Source: Welwitschia mirabilis
Taxonomy: Eukaryota > Gnetophyta > Gnetopsida > Welwitschiales
DNA: 64,000 nucleotides
Assembly (NCBI GenBank): GCA_051453625.1
Contig: JBOZIK010000001.1
Coordinates: 152,786,269-152,850,268, forward strand
Direction of reading: 5' to 3'
In this document: positions 33,514 through 46,885 of the stretch, in pieces
How the letters are laid out: each line of letters opens with the position of its first letter
How positions within the stretch are numbered: the first letter of the stretch is position 1
The notes under the pieces: generated by a model
The model's input: the letters and a program-made list of their open reading frames with translations, nothing else
Databases searched by the model: none
What the model was told of the DNA's origin: nothing
Translations under genes and position numbers: made by a program

Positions 33514-36500
33514 TGTCATATTCCATATTTTGTAAACCTTATTTACTTAGATATTAAGTATATTAAGCTTTTAATTAAATGCTAAGTTACTCTTATTTAA
33601 AGGCCTTATCAAAATAATATGGCATTTTAAATTAACCTTAGTCTGTAATTTTCATAATTTACCATAAAAATGATAAGAAATATGTTAAAAGGTTTTTATG
33701 ACCAAAATTATCTAAACACTTAAAATTAGATAACATTATGTAAGAAATTAAAATCACATAATAAAATTAATAAGTTGAAAATTTAAAGAGGACATAATNN
33801 NNNNNNNNNNNNNNNNNNNNNNNNNNNNNNNNNNNNNNNNNNNNNNNNNNNNNNNNNNNNNNNNNNNNNNNNNNNNNNNNNNNNNNNNNNNNNNNNNNNN
33901 NNNNNNNNNNNNNNNNNNNNNNNNNNNNNNNNNNNNNNNNNNNNNNNNNNNNNNNNNNNNNNNNNNNNNNNNNNNNNNNNNNNNNNNNNNNNNNNNNNNN
34001 NNNNNNNNNNNNNNNNNNNNNNNNNNNNNNNNNNNNNNNNNNNNNNNNNNNNNNNNNNNNNNNNNNNNNNNNNNNNNNNNNNNNNNNNNNNNNNNNNNNN
34101 NNNNNNNNNNNNNNNNNNNNNNNNNNNNNNNNNNNNNNNNNNNNNNNNNNNNNNNNNNNNNNNNNNNNNNNNNNNNNNNNNNNNNNNNNNNNNNNNNNNN
34201 NNNNNNNNNNNNNNNNNNNNNNNNNNNNNNNNNNNNNNNNNNNNNNNNNNNNNNNNNNNNNNNNNNNNNNNNNNNNNNNNNNNNNNNNNNNNNNNNNNNN
34301 NNNNNNNNNNNNNNNNNNNNNNNNNNNNNNNNNNNNNNNNNNNNNNNNNNNNNNNNNNNNNNNNNNNNNNNNNNNNNNNNNNNNNNNNNNNNNNNNNNNN
34401 NNNNNNNNNNNNNNNNNNNNNNNNNNNNNNNNNNNNNNNNNNNNNNNNNNNNNNNNNNNNNNNNNNNNNNNNNNNNNNNNNNNNNNNNNNNNNNNNNNNN
34501 NNNNNNNNNNNNNNNNNNNNNNNNNNNNNNNNNNNNNNNNNNNNNNNNNNNNNNNNNNNNNNNNNNNNNNNNNNNNNNNNNNNNNNNNNNNNNNNNNNNN
34601 NNNNNNNNNNNNNNNNNNNNNNNNNNNNNNNNNNNNNNNNNNNNNNNNNNNNNNNNNNNNNNNNNNNNNNNNNNNNNNNNNNNNNNNNNNNNNNNNNNNN
34701 NNNNNNNNNNNNNNNNNNNNNNNNNNNNNNNNNNNNNNNNNNNNNNNTTGAGCTATGTGCCTTTGTTTATCTATATATAGAGGTCTTTTCCTCTCTTGTA
34801 AAGGGAGATACTTTTCATTTCTTTCATACAAGTGCATTTCCTTTTTTACCTCTCTTTTTATTTCATTCTCTTACTTGTGAAGCTTGGATCTTGGAATCTT
34901 GAAGCTAAGGAACTCTTAAGCTTAGATATTTATCAAGCTTTAACTATCAAGAACTTACTAATCTTTTCAATTGAGCTCTTTACTCATCTTACATATATGG
35001 TCTCTTTTAATAGTTTAGTAGAATGATGTAATACTTTTATTAGACCACTATTTATGATATATCATAAAAATATGTTATCCCCTTCCATTAGCTCTTACTA
35101 ATATGTGGAAATGTATGAAGAGTCTCTTACACTTGATAATTAAGGTTACTAATGGATGTTTATGGCCAAGTGACCACTTCAGGAATTTACTATATACTCA
35201 AGTATCCATGTTTATTTTGTGTTAATGTACATAATAATATATATTATTTATTATTCATTAGATCTATCTTATTAGGGATAAAGATTGATTCGTAAAAAAT
35301 CTCTTCTAGGCCAGTACTCCTTTATGGTAGTCTTAAAGCTCAACGTAAATGCTTTTGTGAATTGATTTGATCTTCCTTTATAAATTGATTTTTATTAGTA
35401 GTATTTAGTAAGTTTATGCTATAAATGATGAGTTTGTTGAGTGTATTAATTATTTTACTAATTTAAATTATTGTGAAATTATTTGTTGAACTCCTACTAT
35501 ATTCTCTTCAGTGAAAGTTTAATTTCCATAATAAGGCATAGAATAAAAACACTATAGCTTATTAATTATTATGCATAAATCACTAAAAAATTTTATATAA
35601 GTCTAAGATTGTGTTATGAATGTGAAAATAAAAAAATAGTAATTTTTATAATGTGTAATAATTGTTAAAAAATTTATTTGTTAAAATACATTAGGAAATA
35701 AATACAAAATATAATAAGTAATTAATTTATATTTATATAACTATAATTTAAAATATCAATAAATTTGATCATACTAAGTTGTAGGGAATTAAATACGCTT
35801 TTCAAACATCTTGAATTATTTAAAAAATAAAAGTATTTTGAAACTTATGATCATTTTAGTGTAGTGCAGTAGGATTGTAATTTTAGAAAATTTGATAGTT
35901 TTTAACCTTAAATGACTACCTTAGAAATAATACTTTTAGAACTTTAACATAGTTTAAGTTATATTTTAAGGATCTTATTATGAGCCTATTTATGAAAAAC
36001 TACTGTAATTTATTTTTTAGTTTATAATCAATTAATTATTAAGCTTTGACTATGATGTCTCCTTAAAGTCCAAAAATGTTATAATTAATGTTTTAAATTA
36101 TAAAAAAATTATTATGTAAAATTTTATAGGAAATTTCAGTATCTAGGATAAGTTTTTATCAATAGCCTTAAGTTACATTACTTAATAATACTTTGTTAAG
36201 AAAAACACATATTTTACCTTTTCCCTTTATCTTACTTTGAATGTATATGCTTGTAAGTGTTTTAACCTTAATAGTTTAGGTAACATAAACATTTTTTAAT
36301 TTAACACTTATTTTTTTAACTTATAATATAGTCATATGATATCTTGGATATGAACTATACTTCTTTTCTTTATCTTTCTTACATAATGGACATTGTCATA
36401 TGAGCATGGAAGAATGCTTCTAGGATTGGCGTAGCTTCATGCAAGGATTGGTTTATTTAGTATATTATTAAGATGTGATTTGATACATTTTGAATGTTTT

Positions 36501-37529
36501 TATTTTTATTGAAAAAAAGACAAGAAAAGAATTTTTTTATTTAGATTAAAAAATAAAAGAATATTTTTTTTATTTAGATTTTTATTAATATAATCTTAAA
36601 TATAGAGATGTTTTAGGATGCATGTTTTCTATTTTATGATTATTTCTATAAAATGAACCAAATGGTGATTAGAATTATTATAAGTAGGTAAATAGTTCAT
36701 TAAATATATACATTAGTCAAAATTGTATGCATGCATTTGTGTGGTGTATTCATCAAACAGGACTAAATTAAAATAATCCTAATAATGTTCATCCCCATAC
36801 TTGGATTTCATTAGCAAGGTCGGTTACATTGTTTTTTTTTATAATACCCTTCTATAAGTGGATTTGAACACCATTGTCGTAGCCTATCCATGTATGAACT
36901 TACTCAGACTTAATATCTTAAGCCCATGGCATCGATGTATCATGTTGCACTATATGAAGATGTTTCAAGGAAGCAAGGGTCATTTATAAGCATGCATCCA
37001 CCTCACATACTGCTTGTCACTTATATTGGGGGTATATCGAGGTAAAGTGTAAGCCTATGAAGTTAATCTTAGCAATGTTTGTATAGTTTAGAACCTAAAA
37101 TAAAATCAACTCATATCTGAAGGATGGCCAAATATCGAGTTAGAATGCTATTAATAGGAGTTTCAGCCTCTTATTATAGTAGTTAGGTATTATTCCTAAA
37201 GTTATCCATGTATTTTTATAACAAGTTTATATCTTCTCAACTATTTACAAGATATTTTTCGTGGTGATAAAAAACTAGAAAAAAATGAAGGACACAAACT
37301 TATGACATCGCTATTTTTTATAAATCAAAATAACTTAGAAATTAATTCCAGATAAATATATAATAAAAATGTGAATTGTTTTTCTCAAAATATTAAAATA
37401 CTAATAAATGAATAAGTAAAATTTGATCCTAGATTCCACCCTATTTATTAGGTAATAATATTAAAGAATGAAGGAAAGAAAAGGGAAAACATAGTGCTTA
37501 ATTAGGATAAAAAAAGATAGGGTGTCACA
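33514..37529 (+). repeat. Gypsy Del-like 3' LTR, copy C
   Basis: It starts TGTCATATTCC and ends GGTGTCACA, giving TG...CA termini and about 4.0 kb including a 949-N gap (33799-34747). A TATATATA box lies at 34772-34779, in the same place as in copy A. The first 236 bp recur at 56465-56700. The following bases AACAA may be one half of the target duplication, but the other half is not available. Confidence 0.88.
34772..34779 (+). promoter_or_regulatory. LTR TATA box
   Basis: TATATATA in the 3' LTR, aligned with TATATACAG in copy A and followed in both by a pyrimidine-rich TTTTCCTCTCTTG-like run. It is the likely promoter of the element. Confidence 0.5.
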
Positions 37530-40130
37530 AACAAACTGGGAAAATGATGCTTTAAACTAGTAATAATATAATAACATCGTTTCATAGATATTAGTAGTGT
37601 TATAATTGCATGATTGACATAGTGACATGATCTTCAAATAGTATTAAAATTGAAGTATAATCTAGAAGCCTAACTATGATAATAATAGATAAGACATAGC
37701 AAATAAATAAGTAATGGTGTTTATAATTATTGAATTAATCTTTCCTCTCAAATATTAGATACCATATGTAATGGGAGATAAGTAGGAATATAAGTTACAC
37801 AGAATCTTGATGAGAGCTAATGACTAGTAAATTATAATATTATGTTCCTAGTGACTTATATAGTGCAAGAATGGAAAATAGTATTGTGGACCTATCATTA
37901 TGATTAACTGAAATGAATATTAGTCCTATAACTCATAAAGTGTTATGTTGATAATTACATTAATCTAGATATCAGAGTTACGTAGTGAAAGCAGAGTGTT
38001 TTATATTAGGATCTAAACAGACAAGTACATGTGTAAATAATTGATAAATGGAATCTAATATTTAATTATTCTTAATTATAATTAATTGTAATGAACTCTA
38101 GCTAAGGAGATGATACCAAGAAGGTCATGTTATGATCTATCTATTAATGATCTAAATCTTGTAATGTATGGGATTACATATTTAATATATAGATAATCAT
38201 TTAATGACATACATTTATCGATGTGGAACTTATTACTTATATGATATGATACAATCAGTTTATTAGATTATGATGATAAAGCACAGATACACCAAATGAG
38301 GTAGTGGAATGATAAACCATAGATGTACAAAATGGAGTATTGGGAATGACAATCCATAAATTATCAGAGCGATTAGAATAAAATGTAACTAATTTATCTT
38401 GTTTAATTGAGGTAATAATTATCCTTAATTAATAAGCTAATAAGAAATATACATAACTCATGATATTAATGGCTGGACCATAGGCTAATACTAACTTGAT
38501 TAATTAGTGATGATCTAAAGGTGTATGTATGATAAATTAATAATGAATATGGCAATGAATTAATTACTATAGTTAATGTAAATCGACTTATACTAGATAT
38601 AATATACCTATGATGATGACATATGAAAATAGTATATTTTATATTAAATTCTTATATTTGTGTCATTTATAGTTACTCATCTATACTAGATTCTGATCGA
38701 TCTTGATTTTTTATTTAGTGTCATATAGATTTAATATATTTATTTAATACACATCATCTATTTGTATACTTATTATACATTAGGTTTTAAAAGGAGCAGC
38801 TTAGCATGTCCCAGCCTTCATGGAAGGAAGCCTTTGTGAAGGCATATATATGGATGATTTATAGTTGTAAATCAACTTTCATGGATAATATTTATGAATT
38901 ATCCAAAGGAGGATGGAATATTAAATACTTGACTAAGACATCATGTTTTACCCAATGGAGGGTGGTCCTCATAGAGGAGGCAATTATGTGTAGTCGATTC
39001 ATGAATGATGGTATGACATACATGGATAATCTTCATAATAAGTTCATGCAATTGCGCAGTGAAGGGCACATCTAGATAATGGCATTATATAAGATCAATT
39101 CACATAAGCCATGTATGTTCAAGCCGGCTCATTTATATATAGACCTGTGAGTTCATGGCCCCATAATAGTGGTTGAGGGATGGTTATACTGGTGCTTTAT
39201 GAGGTACTTAGCTAGCTATCTTCTATATTTTGTATGGATATATATTATATCATGTTTTTTGTGGATTTATATGGATGTTCTAATTTCATTAGATCTAGCA
39301 TTTCATTAGTCCATTTACTTACTACTATAAACCACCTAGAATTATCATACAGCTATGTGTATTAATGGTAATAAAGGTAAGGTCCAAGATAGAATTACAT
39401 GTGATCTAAATTCCTCCAAATGAGAATACATAGGCATGGTTTCCTATTATAAGTCAATAAATCACTCAACCATGACTTATATACTTCTTTAGTGTATTCC
39501 TCATTACAACTGTACACTTCTTTTGTGTATTCCTTATTATGACATCATACCTTTATTATGTTTTTTAATCAAGTCTTATAAATATTATTAAGCTTGGATG
39601 TGGTGTTAGTTAGATGAGCTATCATCGTATAGTTTTTTTTAGGCTTAGCTTATGGAAAATTAAGAGTATGCCTTTTAATTATAACCTGATTGATCCATTG
39701 AAATGATTAATCATATGATTAATTAAGAATTGAAAAAAGTTTTTAGATATAATATGATTGTAGATTTGTGTGTTACAAAACCTCTTATTAATGACTACTC
39801 TATTTGATAATGAGAATGAATACTATGTAATCTTGAAAAGTTTAAACTCCTCTAATCCATGCAACCTCAACCAAGACCTCCTACACAAATCCTTGAATAA
39901 AGAAATCTATAAGGACTTTAAACCCATATTTAATCATGGTGTCAAACATGTTAGATCTATGAAAAATATTCTACATCAAGATGCATGTTCCACAATAATG
40001 AAGATGATCATGAATTGAAATTTAATGAGTTACTCAATTGTTTAAAATATGTCTTATTAAATGATAAAACCATTGATAATTAATTCTTTTATTTTGCATT
40101 TCTAACAAAAATCCTTGCCTCAACTACTTA
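37530..40130. other. AT-rich stretch, mostly unassigned
   Basis: There is no recognised domain from 37530 to about 39770. A frame at 38806-39075 (89 codons, starting MSQPSWKEAFVKAY) has no recognised features and I do not call it a gene. 39770-40018 is a second open frame that may be linker sequence upstream of the Athila-type RT that follows. Confidence 0.35.
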
Positions 40131-41100
40131 CTTCAAAAATGAAAGCTTTTGCTTAAACCCGTCAGCATCTAAATTTCATACCTCATCACATTGTTCAACA
40201 TAATATTTACCTAGAGGATAATGTTAAATCCATTAGGTAACCCCAAAGAATACTTTCCCCTACCATTAATAAAGTAGTCAAGGATGAAATCATTAAACTT
40301 ATAGATGTAAGTATCATCTGTGCTATTTCCAATAGTGAATGTATTACTTCTCTTATAGTAGTACCTAAAAAGGATTAAAAAATGGTGAACATGCATTGAT
40401 TTTGAAAAACATAATGGTGTCACTAAAAAATATCATTGTTCCTTGCCCTTTCTATATCAAGTTCTTAATAGAATTAAATGTCATACATACCATTACTTTT
40501 TTTTTTGGATATAATGGTTACAATGAAGTATTCATAGCTAATGAGGATTAATCCAATACCACATTTACCTTATCTTTTGGTACTTTTTTGTTTAGAAGAA
40601 TGCCTTTGGCCTATGTAATAATCTTAGAACCTTTTAAAGATTCATGGTGAGTATTTTCATAAATATAATATAGGAGTCTATAGAGATATCTATGGATGAC
40701 TTTTTCATTTTTGGTAATTCCTAAAACAAATCTTTAAAAGATTAAAAAATGTTCTTAACTATTATGTAGAGAGTGGCCTACATCTTATTTTCTTATGAGT
40801 GATGGGATTATACTTTAACATCATATTTCTTGTGATAGAATTCTAATGAATCCTTCTAAAATAAACATCATCAAAAACCTTCCTTCTCTAATTAATGTTA
40901 AACACATAAGATATTTCCTTGATCAAGTTTGTTTCTATGGGAGATTCATCAAAGAGTATGTTAATATTTATAAACTACTTCACTCTATTCTTAAAAAATA
41001 TGTTAAGATTTATAAATCCCTATTCCATTTAGTATGTCCTTCAATTTCCTTAGTATTATGATATAGATTCATTATAATAACATTTGATCAAGAGATATCA
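40131..41100 (+). pseudogene. Athila-type gypsy reverse transcriptase
   Basis: Plus-strand blocks in order: VQHNIYLEDNVKSIR*PQRI, VVKDEIIKLIDVSIICAIS, VVPKKD, a G-Y-N-like SGYN-x-I block turned to DIMVTMKYS, then RMPLAYV and the active site EISMDDFFIFGNS (about 40680-40720). Further on come NIIKNLPSLINVKHIRYFL and CFYGRFIKEY, the RT-connection region. This order and spacing match Athila/Tat RT. No RNase H or integrase could be followed beyond 41100. Confidence 0.82.
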
Positions 41101-42150
41101 TTGCTTGTTTAATGGCCCTTTAATAAATATCATGGTTTAGATCATGTTACTATCTTTCTATTATTACTTGTATTTATTTTTTAGTTAATAACCATTAATG
41201 ACACTTTAGAAGGCTATTTTCATAAATCTATAGGAATTTTTCCATCTAGATAGATTATCCCACATCTGATGGTAGTTCTCTTTAAAGAGCATATTTATTA
41301 TTTCTTCCTTACTATGATTAAAGATTTTAAATTTTCTTTGAAATGAACAGGACTGTATGGAATTAAAATCATGCATGATGGTCCTAATAACATCAATATA
41401 TGATAAAATCTTTTGATTTCTTCCTTGTGTAAACACCATGATGGTACTATCCATGTATGTTTTTAATGTATGTCTCATGAGTAACTTGTTTATTTCTTTA
41501 GTTAGGAGTAAATAATAATTGTATATTCTAAGATTATTTAAATGTTCTATGTGTTCTACATCTCAAGATCTAAGGCAAAATCAAATTCATTTATTATAGA
41601 GAAATAACAATGGATTAAAACAATTATTATTTCTTATCCTCATGTAGAGAAAGTTGGAATAGATGGACTCAAACTAGATAAAGTCTCTTTAATAATTTCA
41701 ATAACATATTAGAAAAAGGCTCATAGGACACATGCTCAAAGAGATCAAGAAAAATATGCTCAAAAAATTACAAAGAATACATAAAAACAACTTATGGTAG
41801 AAATCTCTAAAGCACTTTGCAACTTAAAACTAAGTGAAAGTGATGTTGATCATTAATTAACCACTAATATATAGCCTATTACTCATCAACTCTCACATAA
41901 CATACTAATTTTGTGTTAAGTGCATGTTGTTCATGGAATATCCTCATAAAAATTACAAATATTTATATTTTAACAACCTAATCTACTTTATCAATTAAAC
42001 TCGATAAGGTGACATGTTTTTACAAATATACATGTCCTATTGTATTGTTTTTATTCATGTAAGAATATTAGCTTTTAGTTTAAAAAAATGCTACCATCAT
42101 AAATTTGTGATTATATGGATCTTCATCCATTAAATTTGGATTTGGTCAAT
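41101..42150. other. Unassigned stretch with one minus-strand frame
   Basis: A 90-codon minus frame at 41206-41478 (starting MRHTLKTYMDSTIMVF) reads smoothly but matches nothing I know. It lies about 0.7 kb downstream, on the minus strand, of the primer-like site at 42157-42168, the place a gag would occupy. That is suggestive only. Confidence 0.25.
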
Positions 42151-42156
42151 GAAGTT

Positions 42157-42310
42157 ACTCTGATACCATCTTAGTATAGGTAGGGATACAAATGACCAAT
42201 AAAAGACTAGCCACATAGCACTACTAGACATCATACTAACAATAACATGACCATCCCTTAAAAAACAGAAAATAGCATATAATATTCCACACTAAGTAAC
42301 ACAATATATA
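42157..42310 (-). repeat. Minus-strand LTR end with primer-binding site
   Basis: On the minus strand 42168-42157 reads TGGTATCAGAGT, one base from the tRNA-iMet primer site. The adjacent 42175-42310 would be the 3' end of its LTR. That segment aligns with 51801-51945 in the same orientation (shared GTAGGGRTR, AAGAGACTA/AAAGACTAG, CATACTAA, CATATAATATT landmarks). The LTR looks short; its 5' limit may be near 42400, where RNase H sequence starts. Confidence 0.55.
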
Positions 42311-42404
42311 CCTTTCTTTATTAAGGACCATGACCTTGCTTATAGTTACTAATAATTAATAACACAATCTTATTATTAATGTAAGTATTAATATAATTAC
42401 TCAA

Positions 42405-43085
42405 ATTTGCTAATACAACTAAGGCCTTGAAATCTTTAATGCATGCATAACCAATACTAATTCTAAATCATAAGTGGAATAATTCTTCTAATGTAACTTT
42501 AGCTCATAGAATCCATAAGCAATAGCTAGTCATTTTGCATTATGATGTAGTCAACTACTTTAGTAGAAGCAATTATATATACAAAGAACATCCTTTAACT
42601 CTTTGTCATAACCAATATGAAGGACTTAACTAGAAATTACTTAAGCTTGCTAAAAGAAGCTTTACACTTTTATACCCATTTAAAATACTTTTCTAGTCTA
42701 AAAGAGTAGTCAATGATGCTATATCTAATAAGAAATCTTATATGAATAATCTATATGAATTTGTTAAATTAAAAAAGTTGTTACTTAGATTACATTTTTC
42801 GAGCTAGGAAACAAAATTAGATAGGTAATCTTTCTTGGATTTTTTAGTATACCTTATCAAATAATCCAAAAATTAATCTATTCCTTTTTGAATTCACACT
42901 TAAAGAACATTTGTATAGTTGATAATCTTACGAGGTTTGCAAAATAATCCTTAAATGATTTACATGTCCTTATGTTTTTTAAATAAATAAAAATATCATT
43001 AATGATGATTATAAAAAATTGATTAGAATAAAATATTTTATTCATAATTTTGCATTTCAATGTCAAACTCTTCTGTCATGGTAAA
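42405..43085 (-). pseudogene. Ty3/gypsy RT and RNase H (first half)
   Basis: The minus strand reads QFFIIIINDIFIYLKN (RT active site, IDD changed to IND) near 43015-42970, then FANLVRLSTIQMFFKCEFKK. Further down it enters RNase H with IAYGFYELKLH and STYDLELVLVMHALKISRP near 42460-42405. The sequence breaks in the middle of RNase H, exactly where the LTR-like repeat at 42310 begins. Confidence 0.65.
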
Positions 43086-43089
43086 TGAA

Positions 43090-44600
43090 GAGAGATATGG
43101 ATATTTTCAAGGTTGTATCAGGTTGCATCAAGGTGATCCTCTTTCTTTGATGTTATTTATTTTAGTCATGAACATCTTATGTAGATTGGTTCTTTAGCAA
43201 AAAATAACTACTACATAGCTATCACCTACTTATCCAATTACTTGATTTGTAAATGATACCCTTTTATGTCTAGACTAGAGTATCCTTATGGCTGATAAAG
43301 TCCATTAGATGTTAGAAGAATTTCATGATTTTTTGGATGAATGTTAATTGGAATAAATAAAATATTTTTTATCTTTATAATTTAAAGCAAAGAAGCAATA
43401 CGTCCTCAGACTTTTCATTATTCATTAGTTACCTTCCCATATTCCTACCTAGGTCTCCCTTCAGACACTATCATAACCTCTTGTCAGCATTTGAAAACTA
43501 TCAAAAGCAGAATAACACAAGGGTTATCAAGGTTATATAATTAAATTTTTTCAAAGTTCTCATAAAGTTATTCTAGCAAACTCTTGCTTGGCAAGCATGA
43601 CAGTTTATTCTGCTTGCTGCTTTCCCATCTCCAATAAACCTACTTATATTATAGATAACATTATCAGAGATTTTATATAGCTAAGATGGAAGTCCCACAC
43701 AATCATTTATCTCATGAATTTTAATGAAATAGTAATGCCAAAAAAAGTAATAGGTTTTGGAATCAAGGAAATCAAATATATTGATCAATGTCTTCTCATT
43801 AAATATTTTTGTAGAATGTAAATGGATGATCATATTCTATGGATCAACTTCTTTAAGAAAGACTACTGGAATAAAGACAAATATTCTCTCTTTTAGAGAT
43901 ACATGAAAGGATCCACTAGGATTATTTAGCCTCAATTTTTAGAGAATGAAAGCTAATAAAATCAGATACCAATTCAGAATGGTAAACTCAACATTGCTAA
44001 GACGTATCATAACATTTTTTTAGTACAATAATAAGTGTAATAGCCTCTAGACACTCAAAATCCTTAATAAGACTAGAATATTCTAGTGGTATAGATAACA
44101 AAGTTATTTAAAGGAATTTTAAAATTAGCTAAGATTACCCTTTATTTCACATAGATAATGAAATCGAAGTTCACCTTTTTAACCATTTATCTTTCACCCA
44201 ATGTTCCGAGTCCTTCATTTAGGTGTATCCTTCCTCTAACTTCGTGCTTTATAGTTTTTATCATTTCAAAGATGAGAATCCTATTATTATTATAGCATGG
44301 CTTATTTGGAAGCATAACTGTAACATAATTTTTCAAAATGAGATTCCTTATATTACTAAGCTTTACTTCAAAATTCTGCACTAGATTATAGAGTTATTTA
44401 AAGTTTTACCATTTAAAACCCATGCACTTTCTTCCATTAGATCCATTTTTGTTAATAGATTGAGTGCATTTTGAAGAGCGTCTACACTGTGCATCTAAAA
44501 GCATTTGCACTGTGCCTATAACCAGAAGATATGGGAAAGGATGCTTCACACTGAGTCTATAAAACATGATGTCCTTCTCAACCATGATCAAAACACATGT
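43090..44600 (+). pseudogene. L1-type LINE reverse transcriptase, C-terminal part
   Basis: The plus strand reads YFQGCIRLHQGDPLSLMLFI (43100-43165; the RQGDPLSP block), then ITXFVNDTLLCLD (the FADD block turned FVND) near 43240-43270, VHXMLEEFHDFLDEC, and later PKKVIGFGIKEIKYIDQCLL near 43740-43800 with WINFFKKDYWNKDKYSLF. This is the palm-to-thumb region of a plant L1 RT. Sequence from about 43960 to 44600 may be the zf-RVT tail but is too decayed to show it. No ORF1 or endonuclease is attached. Confidence 0.8.
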
Positions 44601-44956
44601 AATAGAGTAAACTTTGCATATTTCCTTTTACACTTAATGAATCCCCTTAATAATTAGTCACACTATGTGATTTGAAAGGTAATTGTATTTATTTTTGTAA
44701 TGAAATTCTAATACTATTAGCTACATACTAATACATTCACTTAAGAAGATGAAAAAGATAAATGAATATGGTGTTATTTCATTTATCACATTAAACAAAA
44801 TAAAAAAGAGATAATGTTTAATGTAAACTATTTTGTAAATTTTACATCAAGCATCTCAGGTTCTTGACAGACTCTGAGTCTATCTTTTTTAAATTCATAA
44901 TAAACTTAAATGTATCCCTTACATAGTCTTTTTGCATTTTATATTGTTTATGTCCC

Positions 44957-45017
44957 CTCTTTCTCTCTCTCTCTCTTCTTTTGCCTTTACCTCTTCCTTC
45001 ACCCCCTACTTTCTCTC

Positions 45018-45094
<77 letters not shown>
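44957..45094 (+). repeat. CT-rich and (GT)n microsatellite at a gap edge
   Basis: A CT-rich run (44957-45021) leads into an almost pure (GT)n from 45022 to 45094, interrupted once by TATG. It runs straight into a 997-N gap. Long repeat-only open frames across it are artefacts. Confidence 0.97.
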
Positions 45095-46091
45095 NNNNNN
45101 NNNNNNNNNNNNNNNNNNNNNNNNNNNNNNNNNNNNNNNNNNNNNNNNNNNNNNNNNNNNNNNNNNNNNNNNNNNNNNNNNNNNNNNNNNNNNNNNNNNN
45201 NNNNNNNNNNNNNNNNNNNNNNNNNNNNNNNNNNNNNNNNNNNNNNNNNNNNNNNNNNNNNNNNNNNNNNNNNNNNNNNNNNNNNNNNNNNNNNNNNNNN
45301 NNNNNNNNNNNNNNNNNNNNNNNNNNNNNNNNNNNNNNNNNNNNNNNNNNNNNNNNNNNNNNNNNNNNNNNNNNNNNNNNNNNNNNNNNNNNNNNNNNNN
45401 NNNNNNNNNNNNNNNNNNNNNNNNNNNNNNNNNNNNNNNNNNNNNNNNNNNNNNNNNNNNNNNNNNNNNNNNNNNNNNNNNNNNNNNNNNNNNNNNNNNN
45501 NNNNNNNNNNNNNNNNNNNNNNNNNNNNNNNNNNNNNNNNNNNNNNNNNNNNNNNNNNNNNNNNNNNNNNNNNNNNNNNNNNNNNNNNNNNNNNNNNNNN
45601 NNNNNNNNNNNNNNNNNNNNNNNNNNNNNNNNNNNNNNNNNNNNNNNNNNNNNNNNNNNNNNNNNNNNNNNNNNNNNNNNNNNNNNNNNNNNNNNNNNNN
45701 NNNNNNNNNNNNNNNNNNNNNNNNNNNNNNNNNNNNNNNNNNNNNNNNNNNNNNNNNNNNNNNNNNNNNNNNNNNNNNNNNNNNNNNNNNNNNNNNNNNN
45801 NNNNNNNNNNNNNNNNNNNNNNNNNNNNNNNNNNNNNNNNNNNNNNNNNNNNNNNNNNNNNNNNNNNNNNNNNNNNNNNNNNNNNNNNNNNNNNNNNNNN
45901 NNNNNNNNNNNNNNNNNNNNNNNNNNNNNNNNNNNNNNNNNNNNNNNNNNNNNNNNNNNNNNNNNNNNNNNNNNNNNNNNNNNNNNNNNNNNNNNNNNNN
46001 NNNNNNNNNNNNNNNNNNNNNNNNNNNNNNNNNNNNNNNNNNNNNNNNNNNNNNNNNNNNNNNNNNNNNNNNNNNNNNNNNNNNNNNNNNN
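45095..46091. other. 997-N assembly gap
   Basis: Unresolved sequence starting inside the microsatellite. Confidence 0.99.
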
Positions 46092-46632
46092 ACTATGATG
46101 CAAATCAAGTATTAATATATGAATAATTTATATAGTTTAAAAATTAAAAGAAGACATATGAAGAGTATATGAAAACTTTGCTTTTATAAAAGTAAAACTT
46201 TTTATTAGTTTCATGAATTTTATGAATTAATCTAGACTATATGTATAGCATCTTATCATGTATAAGTGATAAAATACTAATGTTATATAAAATGTATTAA
46301 CTACTTAGACTAGCAGCTACTTATTCAAGTTCAATGGGGCTATGAAAATATAATATATGTAAATAGGGATCTTCTTCAATGCAATGTGAGCATTAGAAAA
46401 TCATATCTTGTGGTGATAATTATAGCTTGCATTATTAAATTATGGTAATGGAATATAGTAGCATTTCATTTAAAAAATACAATATAAATCTCTCAAATAT
46501 TTTCATTAAATATACTATGCTAATTCTATAAGATATATTACAAATCCTCAATTAGTAATTTTATCATAAATTATTCAAAAATTATGCATATAGCTCTTTG
46601 TTTTATAAAAACAAACATATATGAGAAAATTG

Positions 46633-46670
<38 letters not shown>

Positions 46671-46885
46671 ACTTTACAAGAGCCATAATATAATTGATTC
46701 TATACATAATAATAAAAGTTTGAATACCTACATATAATAAATTATTTATGATCTTAATTCTTTATAGTTTACATAGTATTTTCTTATACTCATATAACAT
46801 AAAGATAAATTATTAAATTTTGGGGTATTTTATCTAATTTTTATAAATCATCATGTAAAGACTTAGAAAAATTTAGGGTATGACA
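46092..46885 (-). repeat. Minus-strand gypsy 3' LTR, 5' part
   Basis: Read on the minus strand, an LTR starts at 46885 with TGTCATACCCTAAATTTTTC, a typical start for Del/Tekay-type LTRs. It is preceded by a GGGAAGAAGTGCCCTTATGA-like end of coding region and runs left to the gap. It differs from the TGTCATATTCC family at 33514. Confidence 0.55.
46635..46668. repeat. (AT)n microsatellite
   Basis: Seventeen AT units in a row. Confidence 0.98.

Larger units (their letters stand above)
26274..37529 (+). mobile_element. Ty3/gypsy element, chromovirus Del/Tekay-like, decayed
   Basis: A 5' LTR (copy B, truncated by the gap), a perfect tRNA-iMet primer site, a 1.2-kb leader, gag, protease, RT, RNase H and integrase in gypsy order, a polypurine stretch, and a 3' LTR of about 4 kb. 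The pol motifs and a protease-RT arrangement resembling Del/Tekay elements support the lineage; a chromodomain was not seen. Stops are dense, so the element is long dead. It is the largest element in the window. Confidence 0.88.

Noticed and set aside
33767-34837. 356-codon minus-strand frame
   Set aside because: Almost entirely Ns within the LTR copy C gap.
38806-39075. 89-codon plus frame starting MSQPSWKEAFVKAY
   Set aside because: No recognised motif, no neighbours supporting a gene, and internal repetition of ATGGATAAT-like words suggests low-complexity origin.
44910-46126. Several long open frames on both strands, 365-401 codons
   Set aside because: They consist of a (GT)n microsatellite read as alternating Cys-Val or Thr-His plus 997 Ns; no real coding sequence.
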